Shown here: piece by piece, positions 56,794 to 64,000 of the stretch | How the letters are laid out: each line of letters begins with the position of its first letter | Numbering within the stretch: position 1 is the stretch's first letter | Assembly: GCA_963732865.1 (NCBI GenBank) | Contig: CAVTBC010000004.1 | Coordinates: 1,066,196 to 1,130,195 of the forward strand | Direction of reading: 5' to 3' | Source of the DNA: JADLGL01 sp963732865 | Lineage (GTDB): Bacteria; Pseudomonadota; Alphaproteobacteria; Rhizobiales; Kaistiaceae | DNA length: 64,000 nt | Program-made: the position numbers and the translations under genes | The notes under the pieces: generated by a model | Databases searched by the model: none | What the model saw: only the letters and a program-made list of their open reading frames with translations | Told to the model about the DNA's origin: nothing

Positions 56794-57045
56794 GCCGCTT
56801 GAACTGAGGCGATACGGCGGGCTGGAAGTGTGGGAGGCCAAGCGGCTGAAGGCGCTTGAAGCAGCCGACTTTTGCGCCGCCCTTTGGCCGGAAATTTCTC
56901 CGCCGTTGACAGGTTCAGTGCAACTGGTCGATGCTGGTTTCAGTCAGAAGGTCCCGCCACTACCCACCGGAGTTCTGACGCGATGGCAATCTCAGTCACG
57001 CCGGTCGAAGGCGGCGCCCTTCAGGTGCTGTGGGGGGACCCGTTG

Positions 57046-57462
57046 ATGAGACGACGCACATTCCTCGTCGCCGCCGCCGCCGTTGCCTTGGCCTTCATGA
57101 GCGGGTCAAGTGTTGCTGATGAGCTCCAGTGGGAAATCATCGGCGAACGAACTGTCGACTTCAATACGGACCATGTCGACATCCCGGTCCCTGCAATTGC
57201 CCGGCGCTACACGCACCTCGGCCTTCGGGTATCTGGCAATGGTCTGAGTGGGGTCAGGGGCTTCGCGATTAGTGAAGCAGGCTTGATGATGGACGCGGTG
57301 CTCGGAACGTTAAACAGCGCGGACCTCAACATGTTGGTCGGCAAAACCTATGATTTCGATCTCGGTGGGCGGCGAGCAATTCGCAGAGTAACCGTCCGAT
57401 ATCAGTCCGGCGGACAACATCAGGGTGAGACAGTTATACAATTGCTGGGACGGCGCGACTGA
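57046..57462 (+). CDS. Secreted small beta protein (possibly DUF2541-like)
   Basis: 138 residues from ATG 57046, after a GGGGGGACC run. The signal peptide RRRTFLVAAAAVALAFMSGS ends near the VADELQ cleavage site. The mature part (WEIIGERTVDFNTDHVDIPV, GRRAIRRVTVRYQSGGQHQG) is a small beta-sandwich resembling DUF2541 proteins. Function is unknown; the resemblance is from memory of the pattern only. Confidence 0.6.
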   Translation: MRRRTFLVAAAAVALAFMSGSSVADELQWEIIGERTVDFNTDHVDIPVPAIARRYTHLGLRVSGNGLSGVRGFAISEAGLMMDAVLGTLNSADLNMLVGKTYDFDLGGRRAIRRVTVRYQSGGQHQGETVIQLLGRRD

Positions 57463-57600
57463 CTATCCGAGGGCGGTCAGGGTTTTCAGCCTGGCGCCGC
57501 GCCGCTGAACCTCAGTCCAAATTGGCGGCTTTCTAGCAAAACAGGGAGGCGCGACACACGATCTGCAGACCCGTGACCGCTTGACTCAGAATAGCCCACA

Positions 57601-57640
57601 AGAAGCCGACTAGCGTTTTGCTGGTCGGCTTCTCTGTTTG
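57601..57640 (+). terminator. Rho-independent terminator
   Basis: AGAAGCCGAC (57601-57610) and GTCGGCTTCT (57624-57633) form a perfect 10-bp stem followed by CTGTTTGTG. It lies about 140 bases after the secreted beta protein gene. Confidence 0.6.
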
Positions 57641-57734
57641 TGAATCCCAAAAAGCCAATAAGCGGTGGAAGAGCCGGTCGGAGCCAGCACTAGTAGATCT
57701 GTTGCAGTACACTTCTTGAAGTCGAATCAAGGGG

Positions 57735-57974
57735 GTGGCTGTGCAACGATCTCGTACATTCGTCGTTTTGAATGACGGAGAATGGAGAGTTCAATTCGGC
57801 GGGCAACTCTTCGGTCCATATGCAACTCGGAAAATAGCTGTAAGCGCGGCTCGCACCGCCGGGCTCACGGCGGCTTCTGCTGGCGATGACGTATTCGTCC
57901 TGGTTCAGGACGAGGAAGGGAACAAACACGTCGCGTGGGCCTATGGCGGCGAGCAGGCGGCCCAAGCAGGATAG
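57735..57974 (+). CDS. DUF2188-like small protein
   Basis: 79 residues from GTG 57735 (an in-frame GTG at 57741 is the alternative). A beta-hairpin FVVLNDGEWRVQFGGQLFGP, a helix KIAVSAARTAGLTAAS and the end VFVLVQDEEGNKHVAWAYGG fit the DUF2188 pattern of short stress-associated proteins. Function is unknown. Confidence 0.55.
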   Translation: MAVQRSRTFVVLNDGEWRVQFGGQLFGPYATRKIAVSAARTAGLTAASAGDDVFVLVQDEEGNKHVAWAYGGEQAAQAG

Positions 57975-58131
57975 TGTGGAATCCCCCGGCCAGTGCGGGA
58001 CGGCGCTAAGCACTGCTGCCTGTGTACCGTTTTGCCGATGTTGGACAGCAACTGGTGCAACCCATTCCGAGCAGCGCGCCGCTTGCGCAAAGGTGCCACT
58101 CTGCTCTGCCTTGACGGTCGATTCTCCGGCC

Positions 58132-58548
58132 TCAAGGCGAACGGCCCCGGGCGCCGGACCGAATTAACTTGCGCCAGCCGCCCGCCCGATTGTCGGCGAT
58201 GATCTGCCTGAAGATCGCCGAAAGGGCCCTAGCGTTGACCGGCTCGCCACGGCGAATGGCGATAGTTCGCGCCGTTTTGTTACCATGGCCGCCGGTTATG
58301 ATTCCTTCCGGATCCGGCACGATGCCGCCATCGTATAGGAAGACGTTCACCCAACCCTGGGCGGCCAGCAAAGCACAGACATTGCCGTGGAAGATGAAAT
58401 AGGGCTGCCGCGACCGCTTGATCGTCTCGGTCAGTCCTGGATCGGCGGCGTGCGCAAGCTCGCGGACTTCATTGCAGATCGATTGCTGCCAGTCCGGAAG
58501 GGCCGCGATATAGGTGTCCACGCGTGGATCGGTGTTATTCCGCGACAT
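58132..58548 (-). CDS. DUF1801 (YdhG-like) protein
   Basis: 138 residues from the ATG at 58548. VDTYIAALPDWQQSICNEVRELAHAADPGLTE and the following RSRQPYFIFHGNVCALLAA, NVFLYDGGIV and TARTIAIRRGEPVN match DUF1801/YdhG-fold proteins, some of which have chaperone-like or iron-related roles. An in-frame ATG at 58584 would add 12 residues. Orientation is divergent from the next gene. Confidence 0.8.
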   Translation of the reverse strand: MSRNNTDPRVDTYIAALPDWQQSICNEVRELAHAADPGLTETIKRSRQPYFIFHGNVCALLAAQGWVNVFLYDGGIVPDPEGIITGGHGNKTARTIAIRRGEPVNARALSAIFRQIIADNRAGGWRKLIRSGARGRSP

Positions 58549-58664
58549 CGTTCTCCCGCAGGGGAACAGGAAGGGCGACCCCACGCTTGTTTAACACTTT
58601 TGCCGCCATTCTGTTGTCGAAAGGCTTGGCTACTTTTGCCCCTCCCGAGACAAGAAATGCGTGG

Positions 58665-59006
58665 ATGAGCGACGGAGCAATTCACATCGGTGAAAAGATT
58701 CACCTGATAGAGCGCAGGCAATTCAAGGAAGACGTGCGCCGGCATTTTGCCGGCACAGTGCGGGCAGTTGCTCTCGGAGCGATCAGGGTCGAAGGATTTA
58801 CCTTCATCGTTAGCCCCGTCGGCCTGGAAGTGCGGCGACTTCTGGGGAAGCGCACTCGAATATTCGGCATCTACGATAGCGGGTACATCATAAACATTCT
58901 GCCGGATGAGGTGGACATCGAGAATCTGTCCTACGAGGCGCGGTCGGCGCGTCTCGTGATCTCCGACGGGTTAAAGTTCTCCCTTGAGGTGAATGAGCAT
59001 CTATAG
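58665..59006 (+). CDS. Conserved hypothetical protein
   Basis: 113 residues (MSDGAIHIGEKIHLIERRQF...). It is a balanced alpha/beta sequence with IERRQFKEDVRRHFAGTVRA near the N-terminus and FGIYDSGYIINILPDEVDIE later. I recall similar short proteins in Hyphomicrobiales but know no function. No signal or membrane segment is seen. Confidence 0.6.
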   Translation: MSDGAIHIGEKIHLIERRQFKEDVRRHFAGTVRAVALGAIRVEGFTFIVSPVGLEVRRLLGKRTRIFGIYDSGYIINILPDEVDIENLSYEARSARLVISDGLKFSLEVNEHL

Positions 59007-59142
59007 TGGTCGGTCCCCGACCGGGGTGATTAAGATCGCGTTCGACGCTACTATTCCGGTTCAAGGGCGCAAGCGCGCGGTGAAGCCGCCGGAGCGATAT
59101 CCGTTTCGCCGGTACTCGCCGCGCCGCGAGCCGGCTCGTTAG
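58993..59142 (+). CDS. Possible small basic protein
   Basis: 49 residues, strongly basic at the C-terminus (RYPFRRYSPRREPAR). The ATG lies within the last codons of the preceding gene, so coupling is possible. It has no homology and only a weak ribosome site; it may be spurious. Confidence 0.28.
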   Translation: MSIYSGRSPTGVIKIAFDATIPVQGRKRAVKPPERYPFRRYSPRREPAR

Positions 59143-59621
59143 CGGACGTCCTCCTACCGCTCAAACACGGTTTCGACAAGCACCATAAGCCTGGCCAAAA
59201 TAACAGAAACGCCCTGTTTTCGGCGTGTCAAAAATGTCGTTGTGGATGTCCTGGAGAATGTTGGATCCCAGCTCCAAAGTAGGTCGAACGACCGGGCAAC
59301 AGAATATTCACAACTGTATTGATAAGCCTTGCAGCATGCGACCGTTGCTTGCCGTTGTACCACTGTTTTTTCTGCTTGCCTGGGACATGGGTGCGAACAG
59401 TGGCATCGGTCTCCACTGGGCGATTTATTCAGCTCAGAACTTCTTCCGCCAGCTTGGCATTTGAAAACGCTCAGCTGGGCGGTTGACGAGCGCTACTTCC
59501 CGACTAAAAACGCGCGCGAACGGCCAGTGACGATCGAGCTCAGACTTGGGGACATGGCCCGGCCTAAGGGAGCGGCGCATGGGGCCCGCCCCTTCGGTCT
59601 GAGATCATCGAGGGGATTTGA
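59143..59621. other. Region with the 21-bp repeat, otherwise no gene
   Basis: It contains the 21-bp repeat (59251-59271) and a TACTTCCCGACTAAAAA-type motif near 59494. Plus-strand frame 59225-59464 is probably not a gene. Confidence 0.4.
59251..59271 (+). repeat. 21-bp repeat, copy 2
   Basis: Identical to the reverse complement of 46973-46993, about 12 kb away in inverted orientation. Confidence 0.6.
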
Positions 59622-59745
59622 TCAGGAGGAGGAGGGCGTGCGGACGAGGACGTTCCGGACCGTCGAGACGTGCCATCGTCCGCCGCGAGCGGTTCTGATG
59701 CCGCGGCGATTGAGGGCGTCGGCAATACCGGCAAGCGGATCAGGG
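59622..59745 (-). pseudogene. 3' end of a serine recombinase, fragment 2
   Basis: The minus strand reads IADALNRRGIRTARGGRWHVSTVRNVLVR and stops at 59622, a recognisable C-terminal recombinase segment. Residues encoded upstream (to about 59879) do not continue a known resolvase domain. It is a remnant of a mobile element. Confidence 0.7.
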
Positions 59746-59965
59746 AAGAAGGTGGCGCGCTGTTCTGCGATCAGAGTCTGTTTCTCACTCCCTCGCCACT
59801 GTATCGTAGGCGAATGCCCGATGGCAGGCGGCGCGTCATGAGCGAGGCGCCTCACCGGTAGCTTGTGGCTGTAGCGCAATATGGGTTCGGAACGGTTCCA
59901 TGGCCGCCGAACGCGGCGTAAGGTGACTATCTTTTCATGCAGCGAGGTTAAGCAGCGAGGTCAAG

Positions 59966-60289
59966 ATGACAAAGCTCAGCAGGTGGATTCCCTGGGTGGC
60001 GGTCGCCGCCCTCCCATTTCTCGTCGGTGCAGGTTGCGTGCATACCGTGTCGGACCGCCGCTTGAAGCGCAGCATCGCTAAAGTCGACGAACTCGACGGA
60101 GGCATCGACCTCTATCGCTACCGATATCTCTGGAGCGACCAGCAATTTGTCGGCGTCATGGCGCAGGACCTCCTGCAAGTGAGGCCTGACGCCGTCATCC
60201 AAGGTCGCGATGGGTATCTTCGCGTCGATTATGCGGCCCTCGGTTTAGGGCTGCAGACCTGGGAAGATTGGTGGCGGCTGAACACATAA
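59966..60289 (+). CDS. Small putative lipoprotein with a peptidase S74 (intramolecular chaperone) domain
   Basis: 107 residues. The N-terminal signal (WVAVAALPFLVGAGC) has a possible, slightly atypical, lipobox with Cys24. It is followed by SDRRLKRSIAKVDELDGGID, YLWSDQQFVGVMAQDLL and DAVIQGRDGYLRVDYAALGL. That is the S74 domain found at the ends of phage tail fibres and endosialidases, where the S-D-x-R-L-K segment performs self-cleavage. Here it stands almost alone. GAGG precedes the ATG. Confidence 0.75.
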   Translation: MTKLSRWIPWVAVAALPFLVGAGCVHTVSDRRLKRSIAKVDELDGGIDLYRYRYLWSDQQFVGVMAQDLLQVRPDAVIQGRDGYLRVDYAALGLGLQTWEDWWRLNT

Positions 60290-60675
60290 GTCTTGTCGCT
60301 GCCGGACTTATCTCGACTAACACGTCAGCGCGTCCCGCTGACGTGGCTTCAAGATGGGCGTTCGTGACGTTGTGCGGCTGCTTTATTGGGCGCGCGCCAA
60401 TGCCTTTTACGCCGATCCGCCTGCGCAGCAGTGAAGGCTAAGCCGCCGGGGAATCCGAGAATTCAGGAGGAGTTCAGCATGAGGTTTCGGGCGTTCGTAA
60501 CTCCCGACTAAAAAGGGAAGTGCTTCCTGTCGCTGCGTGGAGACGCGATATTAGGCGACGAAAGTCTGCGGTCGGGGCAGGGTGGCGTTCATATACAAAC
60601 TGCATGCCACCGTTTGCCGTTTGTATGAAGCCAACTTATTGAAAGAAAAGACGATTTTCCGAGCGGCGTTCCCGC
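60290..60675. other. Non-coding region with hairpin and inverted repeat
   Basis: It holds a perfect hairpin (60321-60345), a ribosome site (GGAGGAG) with a 10-codon frame at 60479-60511, a third CCCGACTAAAAA motif near 60503, and ATACAAAC/GTTTGTAT arms near 60594-60628. No gene is supported. Confidence 0.45.
60321..60345 (+). terminator. Hairpin after the S74 gene
   Basis: CACGTCAGCG and CGCTGACGTG form a perfect 10-bp stem with a five-base loop, 31 bases beyond the stop; there is no T-run. Confidence 0.45.
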
Positions 60676-60894
60676 CTACGCCGCCGCCTGGGCCCGCCTG
60701 CCGGATTGGTCTTGCTCAATGCTCTGAAGCGCCAGGAGGGCGGCTTCCATGGCATGCTGGGCGCTGACGAAGGTCCGTCCATCCAACGTGGCGAGCTCTG
60801 GGCGCGCCGTGAAAAGAACAACGTTCCGGCCAAGCGAAATCAAATCACCAAGGTGAGTATCGCCGGCAACGAGGGGCAGCTGAAAGACGCTCAT
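60676..60894 (-). CDS. Conserved small hypothetical protein
   Basis: 72 residues from the ATG at 60894 (MSVFQLPLVAGDTHLGDLIS...). The sequence has a hydrophobic core (RNVVLFTARPELATLDGRTF) and an Ala/Gln-rich helix at the end. I do not recognise a family. An ATG at 60960 would extend it by 22 residues. Confidence 0.45.
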   Translation of the reverse strand: MSVFQLPLVAGDTHLGDLISLGRNVVLFTARPELATLDGRTFVSAQHAMEAALLALQSIEQDQSGRRAQAAA

Positions 60895-61057
60895 AAAACT
60901 CCGTGAGTGATAGCTGCTTATATGCGGAGTAACAGGCACTGGCATCGCCCCAATGCGCATAGCTGCCTTGCAGCTTTGCCGAAGGCGGATGGTCGAGTTA
61001 TTTCCTCTGGATGCCTATCCGGCCGCGACAGCAAACGTTGGCCTGAAAACCGGAAAG

Positions 61058-61281
61058 TTACATTCCCGGCTTGTCGAGTTCCGCGGGGATGGTGCCGATG
61101 TCCACGGGAATGGCACCGGTCGTCACCGGGTCGATGTCAGCGGCGACCGTTGAGGTTTCGGTTGAGGATGGAGAGAGAAGATCAGCACTGCCCCGGCAAC
61201 CAGCGCGACTATCCCAATGATGGCGCCGGCAAGGAGCGGCAGAGGCAGGCGGCGCCTAAATAGGGCGGATCGCTGTTCCAT
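61058..61281 (-). pseudogene. Small single-helix membrane protein, two-base slip in a TC run
   Basis: From ATG 61281 the product reads MEQRSALFRRRLPLPLLAGA, then a membrane helix (IIGIVALVAGAVLIF). After a TTCTCTCTCC run it continues only in a shifted frame as STVAADIDPVTTGAIPVDIG to KPGM and a TAA at 61058. Removing one TC unit gives 73 residues. It is probably a periplasm-facing membrane-anchored peptide of unknown role. Confidence 0.5.
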
Positions 61282-61409
61282 CTTTCTCAACCGATCTACG
61301 TTTGTGCGAGATTCGCCACCACTGAGGGCGACCCAGGCTAGGCTGCGCTCCGATGGTTAAGAGACGCTTAACCTTGCGTGTTGCTGGTCGCCCACGCCGG
61401 ACGCGCTTA

Positions 61410-61624
61410 GTTATCCCTAATCGTTCACAGTGGCGCGAAATGGGTCGCGCCCTCAGATAGCAGATCTGGCAAAATGCTCTTTGTGACCGGGCGCAGTGTC
61501 CAGTTCTGTCTCAACGGTCACGGGGCGCCCGGAGAATGAGCGACAGTTCCGATCCAGACGAATCCGACCATCGAGCGCTGGCGCAATGGGAGATTGCCCG
61601 GTGCGTCTTCGAACTCGAACTGGA
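61410..61624 (+). repeat. Duplicated segment, copy B
   Basis: Matches 53598-53814 through the upstream region (GTTATCCCTAA, AGCAGATCTGGC) and the first 30 codons of a gene. It indicates an old duplication or a repeat family. Confidence 0.7.
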
Positions 61625-61847
61625 CGATTGGAACAAGACTTTCCTGGAAAACGCCATCGCGTGCCTTTCCTGCGGCCTCTATGACCTTGCGATAACCGAC
61701 ACCAGAAATCGCTCGCGTCCCCCTGGAACACATCGCTCGTCCGCTTTCGCTGCCGATCGACAAGTCGCAGCCCTCGAGCGCCCACAGCTTGCGGCATTTC
61801 TCGAACAGCTTGTTGAACATCCAAACCTGCCTTGGCGCGTGTTCTGA
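61536..61847 (+). CDS. Hypothetical protein, longer copy of the duplicated gene
   Basis: 103 codons starting MSDSSDPDESDHRALAQWEI. The first 55 residues (ARCVFELELDDWNKTFLENA, then CLSCGLYDLAITDTRN) look like a small helical protein. After that the composition becomes Arg/Pro-rich and a better continuation (EHIARPLSLPIDKSQ) lies in another frame, so the true C-terminus is uncertain. Family unknown. Copy A at 53.7 kb is truncated. Confidence 0.5.
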   Translation: MSDSSDPDESDHRALAQWEIARCVFELELDDWNKTFLENAIACLSCGLYDLAITDTRNRSRPPGTHRSSAFAADRQVAALERPQLAAFLEQLVEHPNLPWRVF

Positions 61848-61958
61848 AAGATGTTTCCCCTGGCTGGCACTTTTCGATTTCGCGGAGATCGGCAGGACCC
61901 CCTCCATGATATTTCGGCCGCCCGCGAACGTCGCTTGGTGAGGAGAGCTCAACGGGTG

Positions 61959-62381
61959 TCACTCACCACCACTGGCTTCCGACTCGACCAGGCCGAGCGC
62001 GTCGATGCCCCCCCCGAGGGATTCCGCTGCTTGCGCCGAGGCGATAGGTTTCTGCCCCCCATCGACGCGTTGGTTGAGTTCTTCGTCGCTCCACGCTGAC
62101 AACGGCCACTCGTCCCGCAATTCATGGACCGAGGTTTCCTTCCATCCGGCTCTTGTCTTCAGCCAGAAGATCGCGGCGGTTACCGCCTCGCGGCCGTCGC
62201 CCGTCGCCTTGCGATAGAGGTTCTCGGCCGCACGGACGTTTGCCTTGCTTTTTGAGGCGCCGCCGCGGGGCTGGCGGCCAATTGTTAATGTTGCCGTCGG
62301 TTTCGGATTGGGTTTCGCCGGCGTCCTATCATCTTCTGTTTTTCGACGCGAGGGGATTAGCTGTCGGTACTTACCATCCAT
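61959..62381 (-). CDS. Phage-type hypothetical protein
   Basis: 140 residues. The N-terminal half is basic and Pro-rich (RRKTEDDRTPAKPNPKPTAT). The centre NLYRKATGDGREAVTAAIFW and KTRAGWKETSVHE resembles a segment common in prophage and mobile-element proteins of this bacterial group. No function is known. Confidence 0.5.
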   Translation of the reverse strand: MDGKYRQLIPSRRKTEDDRTPAKPNPKPTATLTIGRQPRGGASKSKANVRAAENLYRKATGDGREAVTAAIFWLKTRAGWKETSVHELRDEWPLSAWSDEELNQRVDGGQKPIASAQAAESLGGGIDALGLVESEASGGE

Positions 62382-62829
62382 CGAAACACAAGAAACTCGC
62401 AGCCGCTAAAGGCACTATTTCGCCCTTGGCCTTCGAGCGCGTCTCGATGAAACCACCATGTGGCCAACTGCGGGAAGCGGCGCCAGCGTGCCCTGAGAAG
62501 GAGTGTGTCGTTGTTGACCTCGGCGAGGGCCCCGCTGATCCAGACCATGGCGACCAGGGCGGAATGTCCGTCGTGATAGGGAGAAGGCGTTCGCGCACTC
62601 CCGTCAGGTGCAGGCGCCCGCGAAGTACGGGCCGGAGCAGGAATGCCCGCTATTCAGTCGCTGAGGCGCCGACGCCGAACACGCCAGCACGTCGGTGCTC
62701 CCTCAGCCAAAACAGTCCGCCCACCGACTTGATTGGTTGACCGACGGACACCAGTTAGAATGGTCCTGGCCGGCCGACCATGCACGTCAGACGAATACAC
62801 TACCGACAGGACCACCTGCGCGAAGCACA
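62382..62829. other. Region without a supported gene
   Basis: The minus strand contains a possible fragment (SALVAMVWISGALAEVNNDT and onward, 62357-62548) with protein-like composition but no start or family. The frame is open only briefly. Confidence 0.35.
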
Positions 62830-64000
62830 ATGGCAAAGCTGCGCGCCCATCTCCGGCCCGCCGGATTGCGAATGCTGGCAATGAAGCTGAAGAAGTGTCA
62901 GCGAAGAATGTCGTGGCGTTCGTTGCCCAAATAGGCGGCGATCCAAGCGACGACGACGGCCTTAGGCTCAAGAAATCACTTCTTGTCTTCGGCAGCATTT
63001 CATTCTCGTTAGCAGGTCTTTGTTGGGGTGTGATGTATTTCGCGCTCGGAGCGCGGCTCGCCTCAATCATTCCAATTTCATATAGTTTGGTTTCTTTGCT
63101 CAGCCTCGTCAATTTTGGGTTGACGTGGAATATTTTGCTTTTTTGGCTTCAGCCAATTGACGCTGATCCTCCTTCTCCCCTGTCTGCTCATGTTGGTTTT
63201 GGGCGGATTTTTCTATGGCAGTGCCGTAATCCTTTGGGCGCTAATCTGCCAGATGGCGGCAATGCTTTTTGACGAGCCTCGCAACGCTCCCCGTTGGTTC
63301 GCTGGATTATTAACCCTGCATACTGCTTCTTGTGCAAGTGTGCAGTCACGGTTGAGTATCGATCCACCCATATCGTCAGAATTTATTACGTTCTTCTTCG
63401 CTATCAACTTGATTGGAGTTGGCTCGTTGATCTTCTTTTTGGTCCTCTATTTCGTTGGTCAAAAGAACTTTTTCGCAGAGCAGTCCGAGGGGCTTCTCCT
63501 GAACATTCTCCCCAAGGAGATCGCGCGAAATTCAAGCAAGCGGCCGTCGCCCGATTGCCGACCAATTTGAGGGAGTAAGCGTGCTTTTTGCGGATCTAGT
63601 GAACTTCACTCCGATGTCGGCGACCATGTCGCCTGCCGACTTGGTCGGCCGACTCGACGACGTTTTTCGTATTTCGACGAACTTGACTGAAAGATGAACT
63701 GGAGAAAATCAAAACGATTGGCGATTGCTACATGGCGGCCTCCGGCTTACCGCGGCCTCGGATCGACCACGCGCAGGTGCTGACCCAAATGGCGCTGGAG
63801 ATGATCGAATATGTGAGAGTCCGCGAGTTCCGCGGACAAAAGTTGGCGTTTCGCGTGGGTATCGTATTCCGGGTTGGTGGTTGCGCGGAGTCATTCTGCC
63901 GGGAAGAAGTTTATTGATGACCTTTGGGGTTACGGTTGTGAACACAGCCAGTCGGATGGATCCTGATGGGCGAAGTGGATGCGTCACAGGTCGCGCGCGC
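62830..64000 (+). pseudogene. Class III adenylate/guanylate cyclase with membrane N-terminus, frame breaks, runs off the edge
   Basis: Successive frames encode LLVFGSISFSLAGLCWGVMY and further hydrophobic spans (about six helices to 63470), NILPKEIA, then EGVSVLFADLVNFTPMSATM (catalytic metal-binding Asp), LVGRLDDVFR, KIKTIGDCYMAASGLPRPRI (second catalytic block) and DHAQVLTQMALEMI, ending at the window edge after SRMDPDG-type sequence. At least four single-base breaks occur (near 62880, 63160, 63525, 63690). The enzyme would make cAMP or cGMP at the inner membrane. The start is approximate, and error versus decay cannot be decided here. Confidence 0.7.

Noticed and set aside
59225..59464. 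79-codon plus-strand frame including the 21-bp repeat
   Set aside because: Hydrophobic stretch without family, no ribosome site, overlaps repeat DNA; more likely part of a mobile-element end.

Overview
The window looks like an alphaproteobacterial chromosome, most likely from the Hyphomicrobiales (Rhizobiales). It is GC-rich, has a circularly permuted two-piece tmRNA gene beside sspB, fumC next to a ribbon-helix-helix gene, serB divergent from miaA, dfrA followed by hflK-hflC, and ilvB/ilvH/ilvC/leuA with alphaproteobacterial-style leader peptides. The species cannot be named from the sequence alone.

Bases 1-38160 are mostly core chromosome. In order they hold a P450-like gene cut by the window edge, a large AsmA-type envelope protein, an RHH protein, fumC, sspB and ssrA, a TetR/MFS pair (the MFS gene frameshifted), thyA, a frameshifted phzF-like gene, ilvC, a second TetR/MFS unit with a palindromic operator, an XRE/DUF2975 pair with a palindromic operator, several envelope proteins, the ilvB-yqhA-ilvH operon with leader peptide and attenuator, a repeat-rich HEAT-like protein, an FkbM-like methyltransferase, miaA/serB, hflKC/dfrA, leuA with a leucine-rich leader peptide, a secreted ClpP-like/cytochrome c/IalB-like multidomain protein, an MscS channel and tRNA-Lys(CUU).

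After tRNA-Lys the character changes to accessory DNA. GIY-YIG-like and HNH-like genes are followed at 41.3-51.0 kb by two convergent operons that look like one biosynthetic cluster. The plus operon has ACP, AMP-ligase, alpha/beta hydrolase, 4-hydroxybenzoate hydroxylase-like and O-methyltransferase genes. The minus operon has a DUF218 gene, an A-PCP-TE NRPS-like gene with an extra beta-sandwich end, and a UbiC/DUF98-type chorismate lyase-like gene. My inference is chorismate to 4-hydroxybenzoate to 3,4-dihydroxybenzoate to an O-methylated aryl acid, activated on a carrier protein and handed to an NRPS-like enzyme. I do not recognise this exact combination.

Bases 51-64 kb hold a secreted SMP-30-like propeller, a PQQ alcohol dehydrogenase with a lanthanide-type Asp-Phe-Asp motif, a small S74-domain putative lipoprotein, small conserved hypotheticals, two degenerate 3' ends of serine recombinases, a duplicated gene remnant, a 21-bp repeat shared with the biosynthetic cluster, and a class III adenylate cyclase running off the right edge. 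Single-base frame disruptions are common here (at least eight in the PQQ gene alone), often compensating within a few tens of bases. That pattern fits uncorrected sequence error at least as well as gene decay, so 'pseudogene' calls in this part are provisional.
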